NCBI RefSeq assembly: GCF_030053135.1
Contig: NZ_CP125651.1
Location: forward strand, 248,001-312,000
DNA: 64,000 nucleotides
From: Rhizobium sp. BT04
GTDB lineage: Bacteria; Pseudomonadota; Alphaproteobacteria; Rhizobiales; Rhizobiaceae
Reading direction: 5' to 3'
Part shown: positions 18,178 through 26,851 of the stretch, one piece after another
Position numbering within the stretch: the stretch's first letter is position 1
Layout of the letters: each line of letters begins with the position of its first letter
Program-made: the position numbers and the translations under genes
The notes under the pieces: model-generated
The model's database searches: none
Seen by the model: only the letters and a program-made list of their open reading frames with translations
Told to the model about the DNA's origin: nothing

Positions 18178-19089
18178 CTACTTTACCGCTCCCGCGGTCA
18201 TGCCGGCAATGATGTGCCTTTCCAACATGACGCCGACGGCAACCAGCGGAAGGATGCCGGCGGTGGAAAGTGCCGCCATCGACCACCAATTGATGCCCTG
18301 GCTGCCCGTCTGGCTGGCAATCATGACAGGCAAGGTGTTGGTGTTGGTCGAGGTCAGCAATGCCGCGAAGAAATATTCGTTCCAGCACAGGATCAGCGCC
18401 AGCAGGAAGGCGGCCACCATGCCCGGCAGAACGAGCGGCACGATGATACGGGCAAACGCGCCCCAGACCGACAGCCCGTCGACAAGAGCAGCCTCCTCGA
18501 GCTCCACAGGGACTGTGGCGAACTGGTCGCGCATGATCCAGACGACGATCGGCAGGACCATCAGCGTATAGACGGCGATCATCCCGACATAACTGTCCAG
18601 CAGCGCCAGCTCCTTATAGAGGACCAGGAACGGCAGGGCGAGAACGACGGGCGGCATGATGAGCTGCGACAAGAAGAAGAACGAAATGTCGGAGTTGCGC
18701 ATATGGCCGAACTTGTAGGAAAAGCGGCTGAGGCCATAGGCTGCGAGCGATCCGAGCACGACCGCCAGAGCAGATGCCGTGACCGAGATGATGACGCTGT
18801 TCCAGAGCCTGCGCATAAACTCCTCGCGCACCGTCGAGATCTCAAAAATCGTATCCGGCGAAAGGCCGAGCGAGCGCCAGCCGAGCCAGCTGGGTGTAAA
18901 GTTGTACCAGGGGATCAGATTGCCGCGCATCACGTCAGCGGCAGTCTTGAATGAGGTCGAAACCGTCCAGAACAGCGGGAACACACAGACAAATGCCCAG
19001 GTGACGAGCAGGCCATAGACGGCGAAACGCATGGCCCACCAGCGAATGCGCTGGCCGCGGGCGTATTTTTCGAAATCGATCCGAACCAT
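18178..19089 (-). CDS. Carbohydrate ABC transporter permease (MalG-like, CUT1)
   Basis: A 303-residue inner-membrane permease with about six transmembrane segments. The EAA loop reads EEAALVDGLSVWGAFARIIV, as in MalG/UgpE-type CUT1 permeases. The ATG at 19089 overlaps the stop of the preceding permease gene (TGATG), so the two permeases are translationally coupled. It works with the permease at 19089-20207, the binding protein at 20279 and the ATPase at 22257. Confidence 0.94.
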   Translation of the reverse strand: MVRIDFEKYARGQRIRWWAMRFAVYGLLVTWAFVCVFPLFWTVSTSFKTAADVMRGNLIPWYNFTPSWLGWRSLGLSPDTIFEISTVREEFMRRLWNSVIISVTASALAVVLGSLAAYGLSRFSYKFGHMRNSDISFFFLSQLIMPPVVLALPFLVLYKELALLDSYVGMIAVYTLMVLPIVVWIMRDQFATVPVELEEAALVDGLSVWGAFARIIVPLVLPGMVAAFLLALILCWNEYFFAALLTSTNTNTLPVMIASQTGSQGINWWSMAALSTAGILPLVAVGVMLERHIIAGMTAGAVK

Positions 19090-20207
19090 CAGAGCCTTCC
19101 TGTCATGCGCTTCACGATACGGTCGGAAATCTTCATCAGTCCGGTCATGCCAAAAACGATGATGACGAGATAGACGAGCGCGAGAAGGGTGCCGTATCCG
19201 ACATTCGAACGGTCGCGGTATTCGCGGTAGATGAAACTGGTGACGGAATCAGTCGCCCCGCCGGGGCCTCCAGATGTCACGGTGATGATGATATCGGCGA
19301 GCTTGAGCTTGAAGATGATGCGGATCATCACCGCCGTGACCGACACCGGCAGCATCAGCGGAAAAATGACCTTCCAGAAGCGTTGCCATTTGGTCGCGCC
19401 ATCGACTTCGGCCGCCTCCAGCACCTCCCTCGACAAAGCCTGCAACCCGGCGAGCAGCATGATCATTATGAAGGGAATGAAGGTCCAGGCATCCATGATC
19501 ATGATCGAAAGCCGTGCCGTCAGCGGATCGCCGAAGAAGGAGGGATTTTCCCAGCCGAGCCAGCGGGCAAAGCGCGCGACCGGGCCGAAACGGGTCTCCA
19601 GCATCGACTTGCCGACCATCCAGCTCACCGCGACCGGCGACAGCATCAAGGGCACCAGGAAGGTGACGCGCCAGAATTTGCGGGCGACGATTTCCTGGTT
19701 GAGGAGCAGCGCCAGGCCGAACGCGATGGCGTATTCGACGGCAATCGCCAGGCAATAAAGGATCATGTTGATGAGGGCATTGGCATAGAATGGATCCGTG
19801 ATCATCCGCCGCACATTGTCGAGCCCGTTGAAGCGCCGGCCGGCCGAAGAGGCGAGGTTCCAATCGGAAAAGCCGATCCACAGCGCAAAGAGCAGCGGGA
19901 ACACCACCATCGACACGACGAAAAGCGCGGCCGGCAGAACAAAAAGCGCCTTCTTGCCCGCCTCGCCATGAATGACGACGCGCGTGACGCAAAGAACCGC
20001 GGCCCAGAGGAAATAGGCATAGAGCACCGGGCGCCAGTTCGAAAAGCCCCAATCGGTCCAGCCCAGTTCATGGACACCCTGTAAGACGAACGATGTTATG
20101 AACCATATGGCGCTCAGCCATAGAGCCGTACGGCCCCAGAAACGACGGCTCGCCGAAATGGAGCCGGCTTCGACCGTGTGGAGCAGGTCGCCTTCGACTG
20201 TCGACAT
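19089..20207 (-). CDS. Carbohydrate ABC transporter permease (MalF-like, CUT1)
   Basis: A 372-residue permease, longer than the usual 290-320 for stand-alone CUT1 MalF-type proteins because of extra hydrophobic segments in the first 130 residues (WLSAIWFITSFVLQGV, VLYAYFLWAAVLCV). The ABC permease domain follows with the EAA loop EAAEVDGATKWQRFWKVIFP. It partners the MalG-like permease, which it overlaps by one base. Upstream, a 71-base spacer with a hairpin separates it from the binding-protein gene. Confidence 0.93.
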   Translation of the reverse strand: MSTVEGDLLHTVEAGSISASRRFWGRTALWLSAIWFITSFVLQGVHELGWTDWGFSNWRPVLYAYFLWAAVLCVTRVVIHGEAGKKALFVLPAALFVVSMVVFPLLFALWIGFSDWNLASSAGRRFNGLDNVRRMITDPFYANALINMILYCLAIAVEYAIAFGLALLLNQEIVARKFWRVTFLVPLMLSPVAVSWMVGKSMLETRFGPVARFARWLGWENPSFFGDPLTARLSIMIMDAWTFIPFIMIMLLAGLQALSREVLEAAEVDGATKWQRFWKVIFPLMLPVSVTAVMIRIIFKLKLADIIITVTSGGPGGATDSVTSFIYREYRDRSNVGYGTLLALVYLVIIVFGMTGLMKISDRIVKRMTGRL

Positions 20208-20230
20208 GATATTCCTCGCCCGGACAATGG

Positions 20231-20263
20231 GCGCTGGCGAAGTCGCTTCCGATCCGCCAGCGC
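20231..20263 (-). other. Intra-operon RNA hairpin after the sugar-binding-protein gene
   Basis: GCGCTGGCG and CGCCAGCGC (20231-20239 and 20255-20263 on the plus strand) form a perfect nine-pair stem with a 15-base loop between the binding-protein stop and the permease start. There is no U-tract on the transcribed strand. As at the betaine operon, it probably stabilises the binding-protein part of the message or attenuates transcription into the permeases. Confidence 0.6.
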
Positions 20264-20278
20264 GTTTGTGTCAACCGG

Positions 20279-21919
20279 TCAGAGCCCGAGGCTCGCCCGA
20301 TAGAGTTTCAGCTGGCTGTCGCGGCCGATCTGGTCGGTGATCTTTTCCCAGGCGGCGGCGATCGCATCCGCGGTTTCCTGTGCCGACTTGTACTGTCCGG
20401 CAAAACCCTTCGCCAGCTCGTCCTCGGCGACGGAATAATATTGGAAGATACCAGGTATGCGCGGTTCGATGGCGGCGTTCGGGTGGTTGTAGCTGTCCGC
20501 GTTCGAACCGAGATAGTCCTCGATATAGGCGCGGTCGTAGCCTGCCTTCTGCCATTCGTCGTAGTTGAAGTTGGACTGGCGGTAGGGCTGGAAGCCGGAG
20601 GGATAGGCCGACGTCCACAGCGACAGATCCTTGCCGCCGAGATGGGCGGCAGCCGACCAGGCCGCCTTCCGCTTCTTCTCGTCGCCGGAGACCTGCTTGG
20701 TGACATAGATGCCCCAGCCGAGATAGGCCATGTTAGGCGCTTCGTTATACTTGTCTTCCCATTGCCCGGTCTTGCGGTTGTAGACCCGGTTGGAGCCGCG
20801 GTTGATGCCGAAACCGACCACGTCGCCGACGACCGAAGTGTCGGAGGTGCGGGCGCTGGAGCCGACATCGCCCCACCACATCAGCATTGCGCCGGTGCCT
20901 GCCAGGAACTGCGAGAAGGCTGTGGTGCCCGGATCCGCATTGATCTGGTCGGCCGGATAGGCCTTGGCAGCGATCAGATCCAGGACATCCTGGATCGCCT
21001 GAACCCAGGCGGGATTATTGACCAGCGGCTTCATGTTATCAGGATCGAACAGCCAGGCCGGGTCGCCCGGATATTTGGCATAGGCGGTCGCGCGGTTCTC
21101 GATGAAATAAAAGCCGAAACCGCCCCAGCCCTTGAGCGGATCGAGATAGCCGTAGGCCGGCTGACTGGTCAGCGGATCGGTCTTGCCGATCAGCGCTTTG
21201 GAAGCCGCGTTGACTTCCTGCCAGGTCTTCGGCGGCTCGGTCATGCCGCTGATCGAGCCTTCGCCGAAGTAATCCTTGCGATAGGCGAAGGTGTGGCAAT
21301 CACCGTCGATCGTCACGCGGTAAGTTTTGCCGCCCCAGGTGCCGACCGGCGGCTTCAGGTAGCTCACCAGATCGTCGGCCTCGATCTGCTTTCCAACCCA
21401 GTCGGGCATCTCGTCCAGAAGTCCACGGCCGGCGGTATCGCCTTCGAAGGGAGCCCCCATTTCCAGGATGTCGAAATCAACCGTACCGGTTGCGATCGAT
21501 TGCTGAAGGCGGGCGTTGTAATCGGCCTGGGCAAGATCGATCCAGTTGATCTTGGCGCCCGTATAGGCCTCCCACGGCTTCAGGAAACCGCGAAACAGGA
21601 AGTTGTGCAGATTCTGGTTGTTGAGCCCCATGAAGGTCAGCTCGACGCCGGCGAACTCGCCCTGCTTGACATTGCCCTTGGTCGGACCGAGGCAGAGCTC
21701 GCCGACCTTCTGCCAGTCTGCATCCGTCGGAGAGCCCTTGCCGACGCCCGGAATCTGCAGGATCTGGGCGCGAACATCGTCAGCGCCAAACGCCATGCCG
21801 GGAATCCCCCCGATGGCGCCCGAGACGCCGAGCAAAGCCGCGGCACTGGCCGTTCCGCGCAAAACGTCACGGCGGCTTGCCTGACGGCGCATCAATGCAT
21901 CGTATATTTCAACTTTCAT
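20279..21919 (-). CDS. Extracellular solute-binding protein, family 1 (CUT1), Tat-exported
   Basis: A 546-residue periplasmic sugar-binding protein, about 100 residues longer than common family 1 members. The N-terminus QASRRDVLRGTASAAALLG is a twin-arginine signal with cleavage near GMAFGA (about residue 45). The mature protein carries the family's LNNQNLHNFLFRGFLKPWEA and later GTGAMLMWWGDVGSS. AGGAGGAAG stands before the ATG at 21919. The long, Trp/Tyr-rich C-terminal half suggests an oligosaccharide or bulky glycoside ligand, although the operon also contains ribokinase and an RbsD/FucU protein. Confidence 0.92.
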   Translation of the reverse strand: MKVEIYDALMRRQASRRDVLRGTASAAALLGVSGAIGGIPGMAFGADDVRAQILQIPGVGKGSPTDADWQKVGELCLGPTKGNVKQGEFAGVELTFMGLNNQNLHNFLFRGFLKPWEAYTGAKINWIDLAQADYNARLQQSIATGTVDFDILEMGAPFEGDTAGRGLLDEMPDWVGKQIEADDLVSYLKPPVGTWGGKTYRVTIDGDCHTFAYRKDYFGEGSISGMTEPPKTWQEVNAASKALIGKTDPLTSQPAYGYLDPLKGWGGFGFYFIENRATAYAKYPGDPAWLFDPDNMKPLVNNPAWVQAIQDVLDLIAAKAYPADQINADPGTTAFSQFLAGTGAMLMWWGDVGSSARTSDTSVVGDVVGFGINRGSNRVYNRKTGQWEDKYNEAPNMAYLGWGIYVTKQVSGDEKKRKAAWSAAAHLGGKDLSLWTSAYPSGFQPYRQSNFNYDEWQKAGYDRAYIEDYLGSNADSYNHPNAAIEPRIPGIFQYYSVAEDELAKGFAGQYKSAQETADAIAAAWEKITDQIGRDSQLKLYRASLGL

Positions 21920-22025
21920 ATCTTCCTCCTCCACGTTTCCTAGCGCTTTCGCCAGCCGGTCTTGCCGGGCCGCTCCCGTCCAATTTTAAGACTGGCTCGA
22001 TGCAGAACTATCTGGTAAGCAAGAA

Positions 22026-22039
22026 ATGAAACGTTTCAT
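22026..22039. promoter_or_regulatory. LacI-type operator 1
   Basis: ATGAAACGTTTCAT is a perfect 14-base palindrome with the central CG typical of LacI/GalR-family operators. It lies 107 bases upstream of the binding-protein start. It is identical to the second copy at 22112-22125, including the flanking AAGAA, so looping between the two sites by one LacI tetramer is plausible. Confidence 0.85.
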
Positions 22040-22111
22040 ATCCTGCTTGAAACCGCTCCTCCCGGTCTCGCCGGCGAGCATCAGGCGGCAGGCGGGAAAA
22101 GTCAACAAGAA

Positions 22112-22125
22112 ATGAAACGTTTCAT
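22112..22125. promoter_or_regulatory. LacI-type operator 2
   Basis: Second copy of ATGAAACGTTTCAT, 86 bases from the first and 132 bases before the divergent ATPase start. Its position between the two divergent units suggests that the LacI protein of this locus controls both the binding-protein operon and the ATPase gene. Confidence 0.85.
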
Positions 22126-22256
22126 GGAGGAGGTTCGACGGGTGCTTTTGAGGAGGCGCACCGGCCGGTTTGCCCGGCCGCAATCTCTCGAACACACGGC
22201 AAGACATGCATGACCCTTGAGGCAGCTCGGGGGCGCCGAAAGCAAGTGGGAGGCAC

Positions 22257-23324
22257 ATGGCTGAGGTCAATATTTCAGGGGCGCGGAAGGCTTACGGCGC
22301 CGTCAATGTCCTGCATGGCGTGGATATAGAAATTCGCGACGGCGAGTTTGTGGTGCTTGTCGGCCCGTCCGGTTGCGGCAAATCCACCCTGTTGCGCATG
22401 GTGGCGGGGCTGGAAAGCATCACCGGCGGCACCATTTCGATCGGCGACAAGGTCGTCAACAATCTGCCGCCGAAGGACCGCGATATCGCCATGGTCTTCC
22501 AGAGCTATGCGCTCTATCCGCACAAGACCGTTGCCGAAAACATGGTTTTTGCGCTGCGCCTGCAGAAACAGCCGGCCGAGGTCATCAAACAGCGCCTGCA
22601 GGCGGCGGCCGAAACCCTCGACCTCGTGCCCTATCTGGACCGTTATCCGCGCCAGCTGTCGGGCGGCCAGCGGCAGCGCGTGGCAATGGGCCGAGCCATT
22701 GTCAGATCGCCGCAAGTGTTCCTGTTCGACGAGCCTTTGTCGAACCTCGACGCCAAGCTGCGCGTTCAGATGCGCAAGGAGATCAAGGAACTCCACCAGC
22801 GGCTGAGAACCACGACCATTTATGTGACGCATGACCAGGTCGAAGCCATGACCATGGCCGACAAGATTGTGGTGATGCAGGGAGGCAAGGTCGAACAGAT
22901 CGGCACACCGCTGAAGCTTTACGACCGCCCCAACAACACGTTTGTGGCAACGTTCATCGGCTCGCCATCGATGAACCTCCTGAAAGGCCGGTACAAGGCC
23001 GATGGCGCTATCTTTGTCACGGAGACCGGCGACGAGATCGCACTTGGTTTCACACCTGATGCAGCCGACGGCCAGGCCGTCCTGCTCGGCGTTCGACCCG
23101 AACATCTGTCGCTGGCTGCAGGTGGCTTGGGGGCGACGGTCAGCGTCACCGAACCCACCGGCCATGAAACCATGGTGTTCCTGCGCTACGGGGCCGGCGA
23201 ACTTGTCGCGGTGTTTTCGGAACGCCACGAGTTTGAACCCGGACAAGTCGTAACGGTGGCTCCTCGTACCGACAAGCTCCACCTATTTGATGCCGGGTCG
23301 GGTAAGACGCTGCGGCTCGATTGA
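22257..23324 (+). CDS. Sugar ABC transporter ATP-binding protein (UgpC/MalK type)
   Basis: A 355-residue CUT1 ATPase. It has Walker [10 protein letters not shown] (37-45), signature LSGGQRQR, Walker [15 protein letters not shown] and a His-loop in YVTHDQVEA. The C-terminal OB-fold (TOBE) domain follows from about residue 235. GGGAGG precedes the ATG. It is transcribed away from the rest of the transporter but shares its operator region and supplies the missing ATPase of that system. Confidence 0.95.
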   Translation: MAEVNISGARKAYGAVNVLHGVDIEIRDGEFVVLVGPSGCGKSTLLRMVAGLESITGGTISIGDKVVNNLPPKDRDIAMVFQSYALYPHKTVAENMVFALRLQKQPAEVIKQRLQAAAETLDLVPYLDRYPRQLSGGQRQRVAMGRAIVRSPQVFLFDEPLSNLDAKLRVQMRKEIKELHQRLRTTTIYVTHDQVEAMTMADKIVVMQGGKVEQIGTPLKLYDRPNNTFVATFIGSPSMNLLKGRYKADGAIFVTETGDEIALGFTPDAADGQAVLLGVRPEHLSLAAGGLGATVSVTEPTGHETMVFLRYGAGELVAVFSERHEFEPGQVVTVAPRTDKLHLFDAGSGKTLRLD

Positions 23325-23379
23325 GCCCCGGCGCCTCGGCACCGCAACTCTGCGATGCCGGCGCTTCTCTGTTGCTTGA

Positions 23380-24819
23380 CTACTTGCAGATCGCCGCCGC
23401 CAGAAAGCCGCGCATCGCCTCGCCATAGGGCGGCCGCATCATATACTCCGCTTCGACCATCTTGCTCTGGTGATAGACGGCGCGCGGATGTGAGAAGGCG
23501 AGGAAGCCAAATTTGCCGTGATAGGCGCCCATGCCGGAATGGCCGACGCCGCCGAAGGGCAGGCCTTCGGCCGTGACGTGGCTCATGCAGTCGTTGACCG
23601 TCACCCCGCCGGAGGTCGTATTGCCGAGGACACGGCGCTCCTCTTCACCATCCCGGCTGAAGTAATAGAGGGCGAGCGGGCGCGGCCTCGCATTGATCCG
23701 ATCGATGACGTCGGCGATATCGCGATAGGCAATGACCGGCAGCACCGGGCCGAAGATTTCTTCCTGCAGCACGCGCATGTCTTCGGTGGGGTCGAGGATC
23801 AGGGTCGGGGGAATGCGGTGGGCCGATTGCTGGGAGAAATTCTCCGCCGCCGGGTTGATTTCGACGATCCCAGCGCCTTTGGCCCTGGCGTCGTCGATCA
23901 GGCCCTGGACGCGGGCGTGATGGCGGCCATTGATGATCGAGGTGTAATCAGGATTTTCCTTCAGCGCCGGATACATCGCGCCGACCGCCGCCACCGCATG
24001 TCCGGCAAAGGCGTCGACACTTTCCTCGGGCACATAGACATGATCCGGCGCCAGGCAGATCTGGCCGGCATTCAGCGTCTTGACGGTCATGACACGGCGC
24101 GCCGCATCTGCGAGATCGGCCGAGCGGCCGACGATGACGGGCGACTTGCCGCCGAGTTCCAGCGTCAGCGGCGTCAGGTTTTCCGCCGCCGCGCGCATGA
24201 CATGATGGGCGATCGCCGTTCCGCCGGTGAAGATCAGATGGTCGAAGGCAAGCGATGTAAAGGCCGTGCCCGTCGCCGGTCCGCCCTGAACGACTGATAT
24301 TTCCGTTTCGTCGAAGGCGCCGGCGATGAGCTGCGCCATCAAGGCGGCTGAAGCCGGCGTCACCTCCGACGGCTTGATCATGGCGCGGTTGCCGGCGGCG
24401 AGAATGCCGGCGAGCGGCGCAAGCGCGAGCTGATAGGGGAAATTCCAAGGGCTGAGGATTCCGACAACCCCCTTCGGCTGATAGACCACTTTGGCGACCG
24501 CATCCGGAAACAGTGCCTCGTGCTCTTCCGGCTTCAGCCATTCGGCAAGATGGGCCTTGGCATATTTGAGCGAACCGACGCAGGTAAAGACATCGAGAAG
24601 CAGGCTTGCCTCGACGCTGCGGCTGCCGAAATCCTCCGAGAGCGCCGCGGCAATCGCGTCCTTATGGTCGACGAGAAGAGCAATGACGCGGTCGATGCGA
24701 TCGAGGCGGGTCTCAATGCTTGGCGGCCCTTCCTTCAAGAAGGCTGCCCTTTGCCGGTCGAGCAGCGCCTTCATGACGTCGGGGCTGGTATCGGTGGCGA
24801 TTGGGGTGACTGTGTTCAT
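23380..24819 (-). CDS. calB: Coniferyl-aldehyde dehydrogenase
   Basis: A 479-residue NAD(P)-dependent aldehyde dehydrogenase of the coniferyl-aldehyde dehydrogenase group. Catalytic Cys255 lies in LNAGQICLAPDHV, general base Glu221 in ELGGKSP and Asn126 in PWNFPYQ. The C-terminal FPFGGV-type segment reads LPFGGVGHSGMGAYHGKFGF. The expected reaction is coniferyl aldehyde to ferulate, feeding the Fcs/Ech steps encoded upstream in the same operon. It is the last gene of the four-gene leftward unit, 21 bases after the alcohol dehydrogenase gene. The exact substrate is inferred from family and context. Confidence 0.87.
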   Translation of the reverse strand: MNTVTPIATDTSPDVMKALLDRQRAAFLKEGPPSIETRLDRIDRVIALLVDHKDAIAAALSEDFGSRSVEASLLLDVFTCVGSLKYAKAHLAEWLKPEEHEALFPDAVAKVVYQPKGVVGILSPWNFPYQLALAPLAGILAAGNRAMIKPSEVTPASAALMAQLIAGAFDETEISVVQGGPATGTAFTSLAFDHLIFTGGTAIAHHVMRAAAENLTPLTLELGGKSPVIVGRSADLADAARRVMTVKTLNAGQICLAPDHVYVPEESVDAFAGHAVAAVGAMYPALKENPDYTSIINGRHHARVQGLIDDARAKGAGIVEINPAAENFSQQSAHRIPPTLILDPTEDMRVLQEEIFGPVLPVIAYRDIADVIDRINARPRPLALYYFSRDGEEERRVLGNTTSGGVTVNDCMSHVTAEGLPFGGVGHSGMGAYHGKFGFLAFSHPRAVYHQSKMVEAEYMMRPPYGEAMRGFLAAAICK

Positions 24820-24840
24820 TGTTTCCTCCCTTGAACGGTG

Positions 24841-25947
24841 TCAGACGGCCGGCTGGCGCACGATCGGTTTCAGTACGATGCCCTTTTCCGAATCCTCCAC
24901 CGCTTGGTTGATGTCGGCAAAATCATAGAAGGTGACGAGCCGGTCGAAGGGGAAGCGACCCTGCCGATGCAGGTCGATCAGCAGCGGGATCAACACGTCG
25001 GGATTGGAATCGCCCTCGACGATGCCGCGCACCCGGCGTCCGCCGGACAGAATATGGGTGAGGTCGAGCGTCAGCGTTGCCCCGTGGGGCGAGGCCCCGA
25101 CGATACCGCAAGTGCCGCGCGGCGCCAGCACCCGCACGCATTGATCGATGACGGCAGGCACGCCCGAGGCATCGATCGCATAATCGACGCCGGCGCCGGT
25201 CATCGCCATGATCGCGGCGACGGCGTCGCTCGCCCTGCCGTTGACGATGTCGGTCGCCCCGAGTTCGGCGGCAAGCGCCAGCCGCGTCTCGTTGACGTCG
25301 ACGGCGATGATCCTGGAAACGCCGACGACCCGCGCCGCCATCACGGCGGCAAGCCCGACGGAGCCCATGCCGAAGACCGCGAGCACTTTTCCGGGTTCGA
25401 CCTTGAGCGCGTTCATGACCGCGCCGGCGCCGGTCTGGATACCGCAGGCGAGCGGCCCGAGCAGCGCCAGATCCGCATCCCTGGGCACTTTCACGATATT
25501 GCGCTCATGACACAGCGCATGGCTGGCAAAAGAGGATTGCCCGAAAATATTGCCGTGAACCCGCTCCCCCTCGCAGGAGAGCCCGCTCGATCCATCGGCG
25601 CGCGCACCGAAGAAATTGCGCGGGAAGAATTCGTGGCAATAGGTCTCCCCGTGGTCGTTGCAGCTCGGGCAATGACCGCAGGAATTGAAGGTCATGACGA
25701 CGTGATCGCCGGGCACCACCTTGGCAACGCCCGGCCCGACACGCTCGACGATGCCGGCACCTTCGTGGCCGAGCACGACCGGCTGCGGCACCGGCAGGTG
25801 CTGGTCGCGCATGACGATGTCGGTGTGGCAGACCCCGGTTGCGACGACGCGAACCAGGATTTCCCCCTCGCGCGGCTCCTCCAGATCGAGCCTTTCCAGC
25901 GAAAACGGCATATGCGGCGCACGCGCCACCGCGGCATGGATTTTCAT
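24841..25947 (-). CDS. Zinc-dependent alcohol dehydrogenase (aryl-alcohol type)
   Basis: A 368-residue medium-chain dehydrogenase. Catalytic zinc ligands are Cys40 (GVCHTD), His61-Glu62 and a Cys in [14 protein letters not shown]. The structural zinc is held by Cys90, Cys93, Cys96 and Cys104. The NAD-binding motif is [14 protein letters not shown]. The sequence resembles benzyl- and aryl-alcohol dehydrogenases (class III-like group). In this operon it could oxidise coniferyl alcohol to the aldehyde used by the next gene product, or reduce vanillin. It lies 37 bases after the hydratase/lyase gene. Confidence 0.88.
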   Translation of the reverse strand: MKIHAAVARAPHMPFSLERLDLEEPREGEILVRVVATGVCHTDIVMRDQHLPVPQPVVLGHEGAGIVERVGPGVAKVVPGDHVVMTFNSCGHCPSCNDHGETYCHEFFPRNFFGARADGSSGLSCEGERVHGNIFGQSSFASHALCHERNIVKVPRDADLALLGPLACGIQTGAGAVMNALKVEPGKVLAVFGMGSVGLAAVMAARVVGVSRIIAVDVNETRLALAAELGATDIVNGRASDAVAAIMAMTGAGVDYAIDASGVPAVIDQCVRVLAPRGTCGIVGASPHGATLTLDLTHILSGGRRVRGIVEGDSNPDVLIPLLIDLHRQGRFPFDRLVTFYDFADINQAVEDSEKGIVLKPIVRQPAV

Positions 25948-25984
25948 TGCGTCCTCCTCCCGATGATCGGCTCGTGAACTGTTA

Positions 25985-26809
25985 TCAGCGGCCGCGCTTG
26001 TAGGCGCCGAGCCCCGGCTGATAGGTCTTGTCGTCGAGGAACTGCTTCAGCCCCTGATCACGCCCCTTGGTCTTGTCGAGAAACAGCATCTGCTCCAGCT
26101 TGGCGTAGATGTAATCGTCGGCGAGATCCCATGGCAGGTTGCGCACGCGCTTGTAGGTGTCCTTGGCGGCCTTCAGCGTCACCGGGTTCTTTTCGAGCAG
26201 GCTGGCGCAGATCTTGCGCACCCGGCTTTCAAGCTCTGCCAGCGGCACGGCCTCGTTGACCAGCCCCATTTCGGCGGCCTTGCGCCCGCCGAACAGTTCG
26301 CCGGTCATGATGTAATAGAGGGCGTCGCGGTGGCGCATCACCTCGGCGACCGCGCGGGTGACGTTACCACCAGGCAGAATGCCCCAGTTGATCTCGGAGA
26401 GGCCGAAATTCGCCTCCTCGGCGGCGATGGCGAGATCGCAGGAAACCAGCGGCGTGAAGGCGCCGCCGAAGCACCAGCCGTTGACCATGGCGATCGTCGG
26501 CTTTTCGAAATACATCAGCCGGCCCCACCAGTTGCCGGACTGCCGCCGGGCCTTCAGCGTGACGTCACGCGGCTTGTCGTCATTGTCGCGGAAATATTCC
26601 TTGAGATCCATGCCGGCCGACCAGGATTGCCCGGCGCCGCGCAGGACGAGGACACCGCAGCGCTCGTCGCCCTCAAGTTCGTCGAGCACCTCGAGCATCC
26701 GGGCATTCAGCGCCGGATTCATGGCATTGCGCTTTTCCGGACGGTTGAGGGTCACGAAGGCGATGCCGTTGTCGAAGTCGACAAGAACGGGGGATTCGAT
26801 ATCAGTCAT
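25985..26809 (-). CDS. ech: Feruloyl-CoA (p-hydroxycinnamoyl-CoA) hydratase/lyase
   Basis: A 274-residue crotonase-fold enzyme that hydrates feruloyl-CoA and cleaves it to vanillin and acetyl-CoA. It matches the Pseudomonas HCHL pattern in length and in GMDLKEYFRD, ARRQSGNWWGRLMYF and FGLSEINWGILPGG. Glu139 should be the catalytic acid corresponding to HCHL Glu143, and the conserved Tyr is in YIYAKLEQM. The HCHL Ser123 position is Thr119 here, by my alignment from memory. It follows the CoA ligase gene by 42 bases. Confidence 0.9.
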   Translation of the reverse strand: MTDIESPVLVDFDNGIAFVTLNRPEKRNAMNPALNARMLEVLDELEGDERCGVLVLRGAGQSWSAGMDLKEYFRDNDDKPRDVTLKARRQSGNWWGRLMYFEKPTIAMVNGWCFGGAFTPLVSCDLAIAAEEANFGLSEINWGILPGGNVTRAVAEVMRHRDALYYIMTGELFGGRKAAEMGLVNEAVPLAELESRVRKICASLLEKNPVTLKAAKDTYKRVRNLPWDLADDYIYAKLEQMLFLDKTKGRDQGLKQFLDDKTYQPGLGAYKRGR

Positions 26810-26851
26810 AGGGGTACTCCATTGGTTTTTTGGTGAAAGGGCGGGGCCGCT

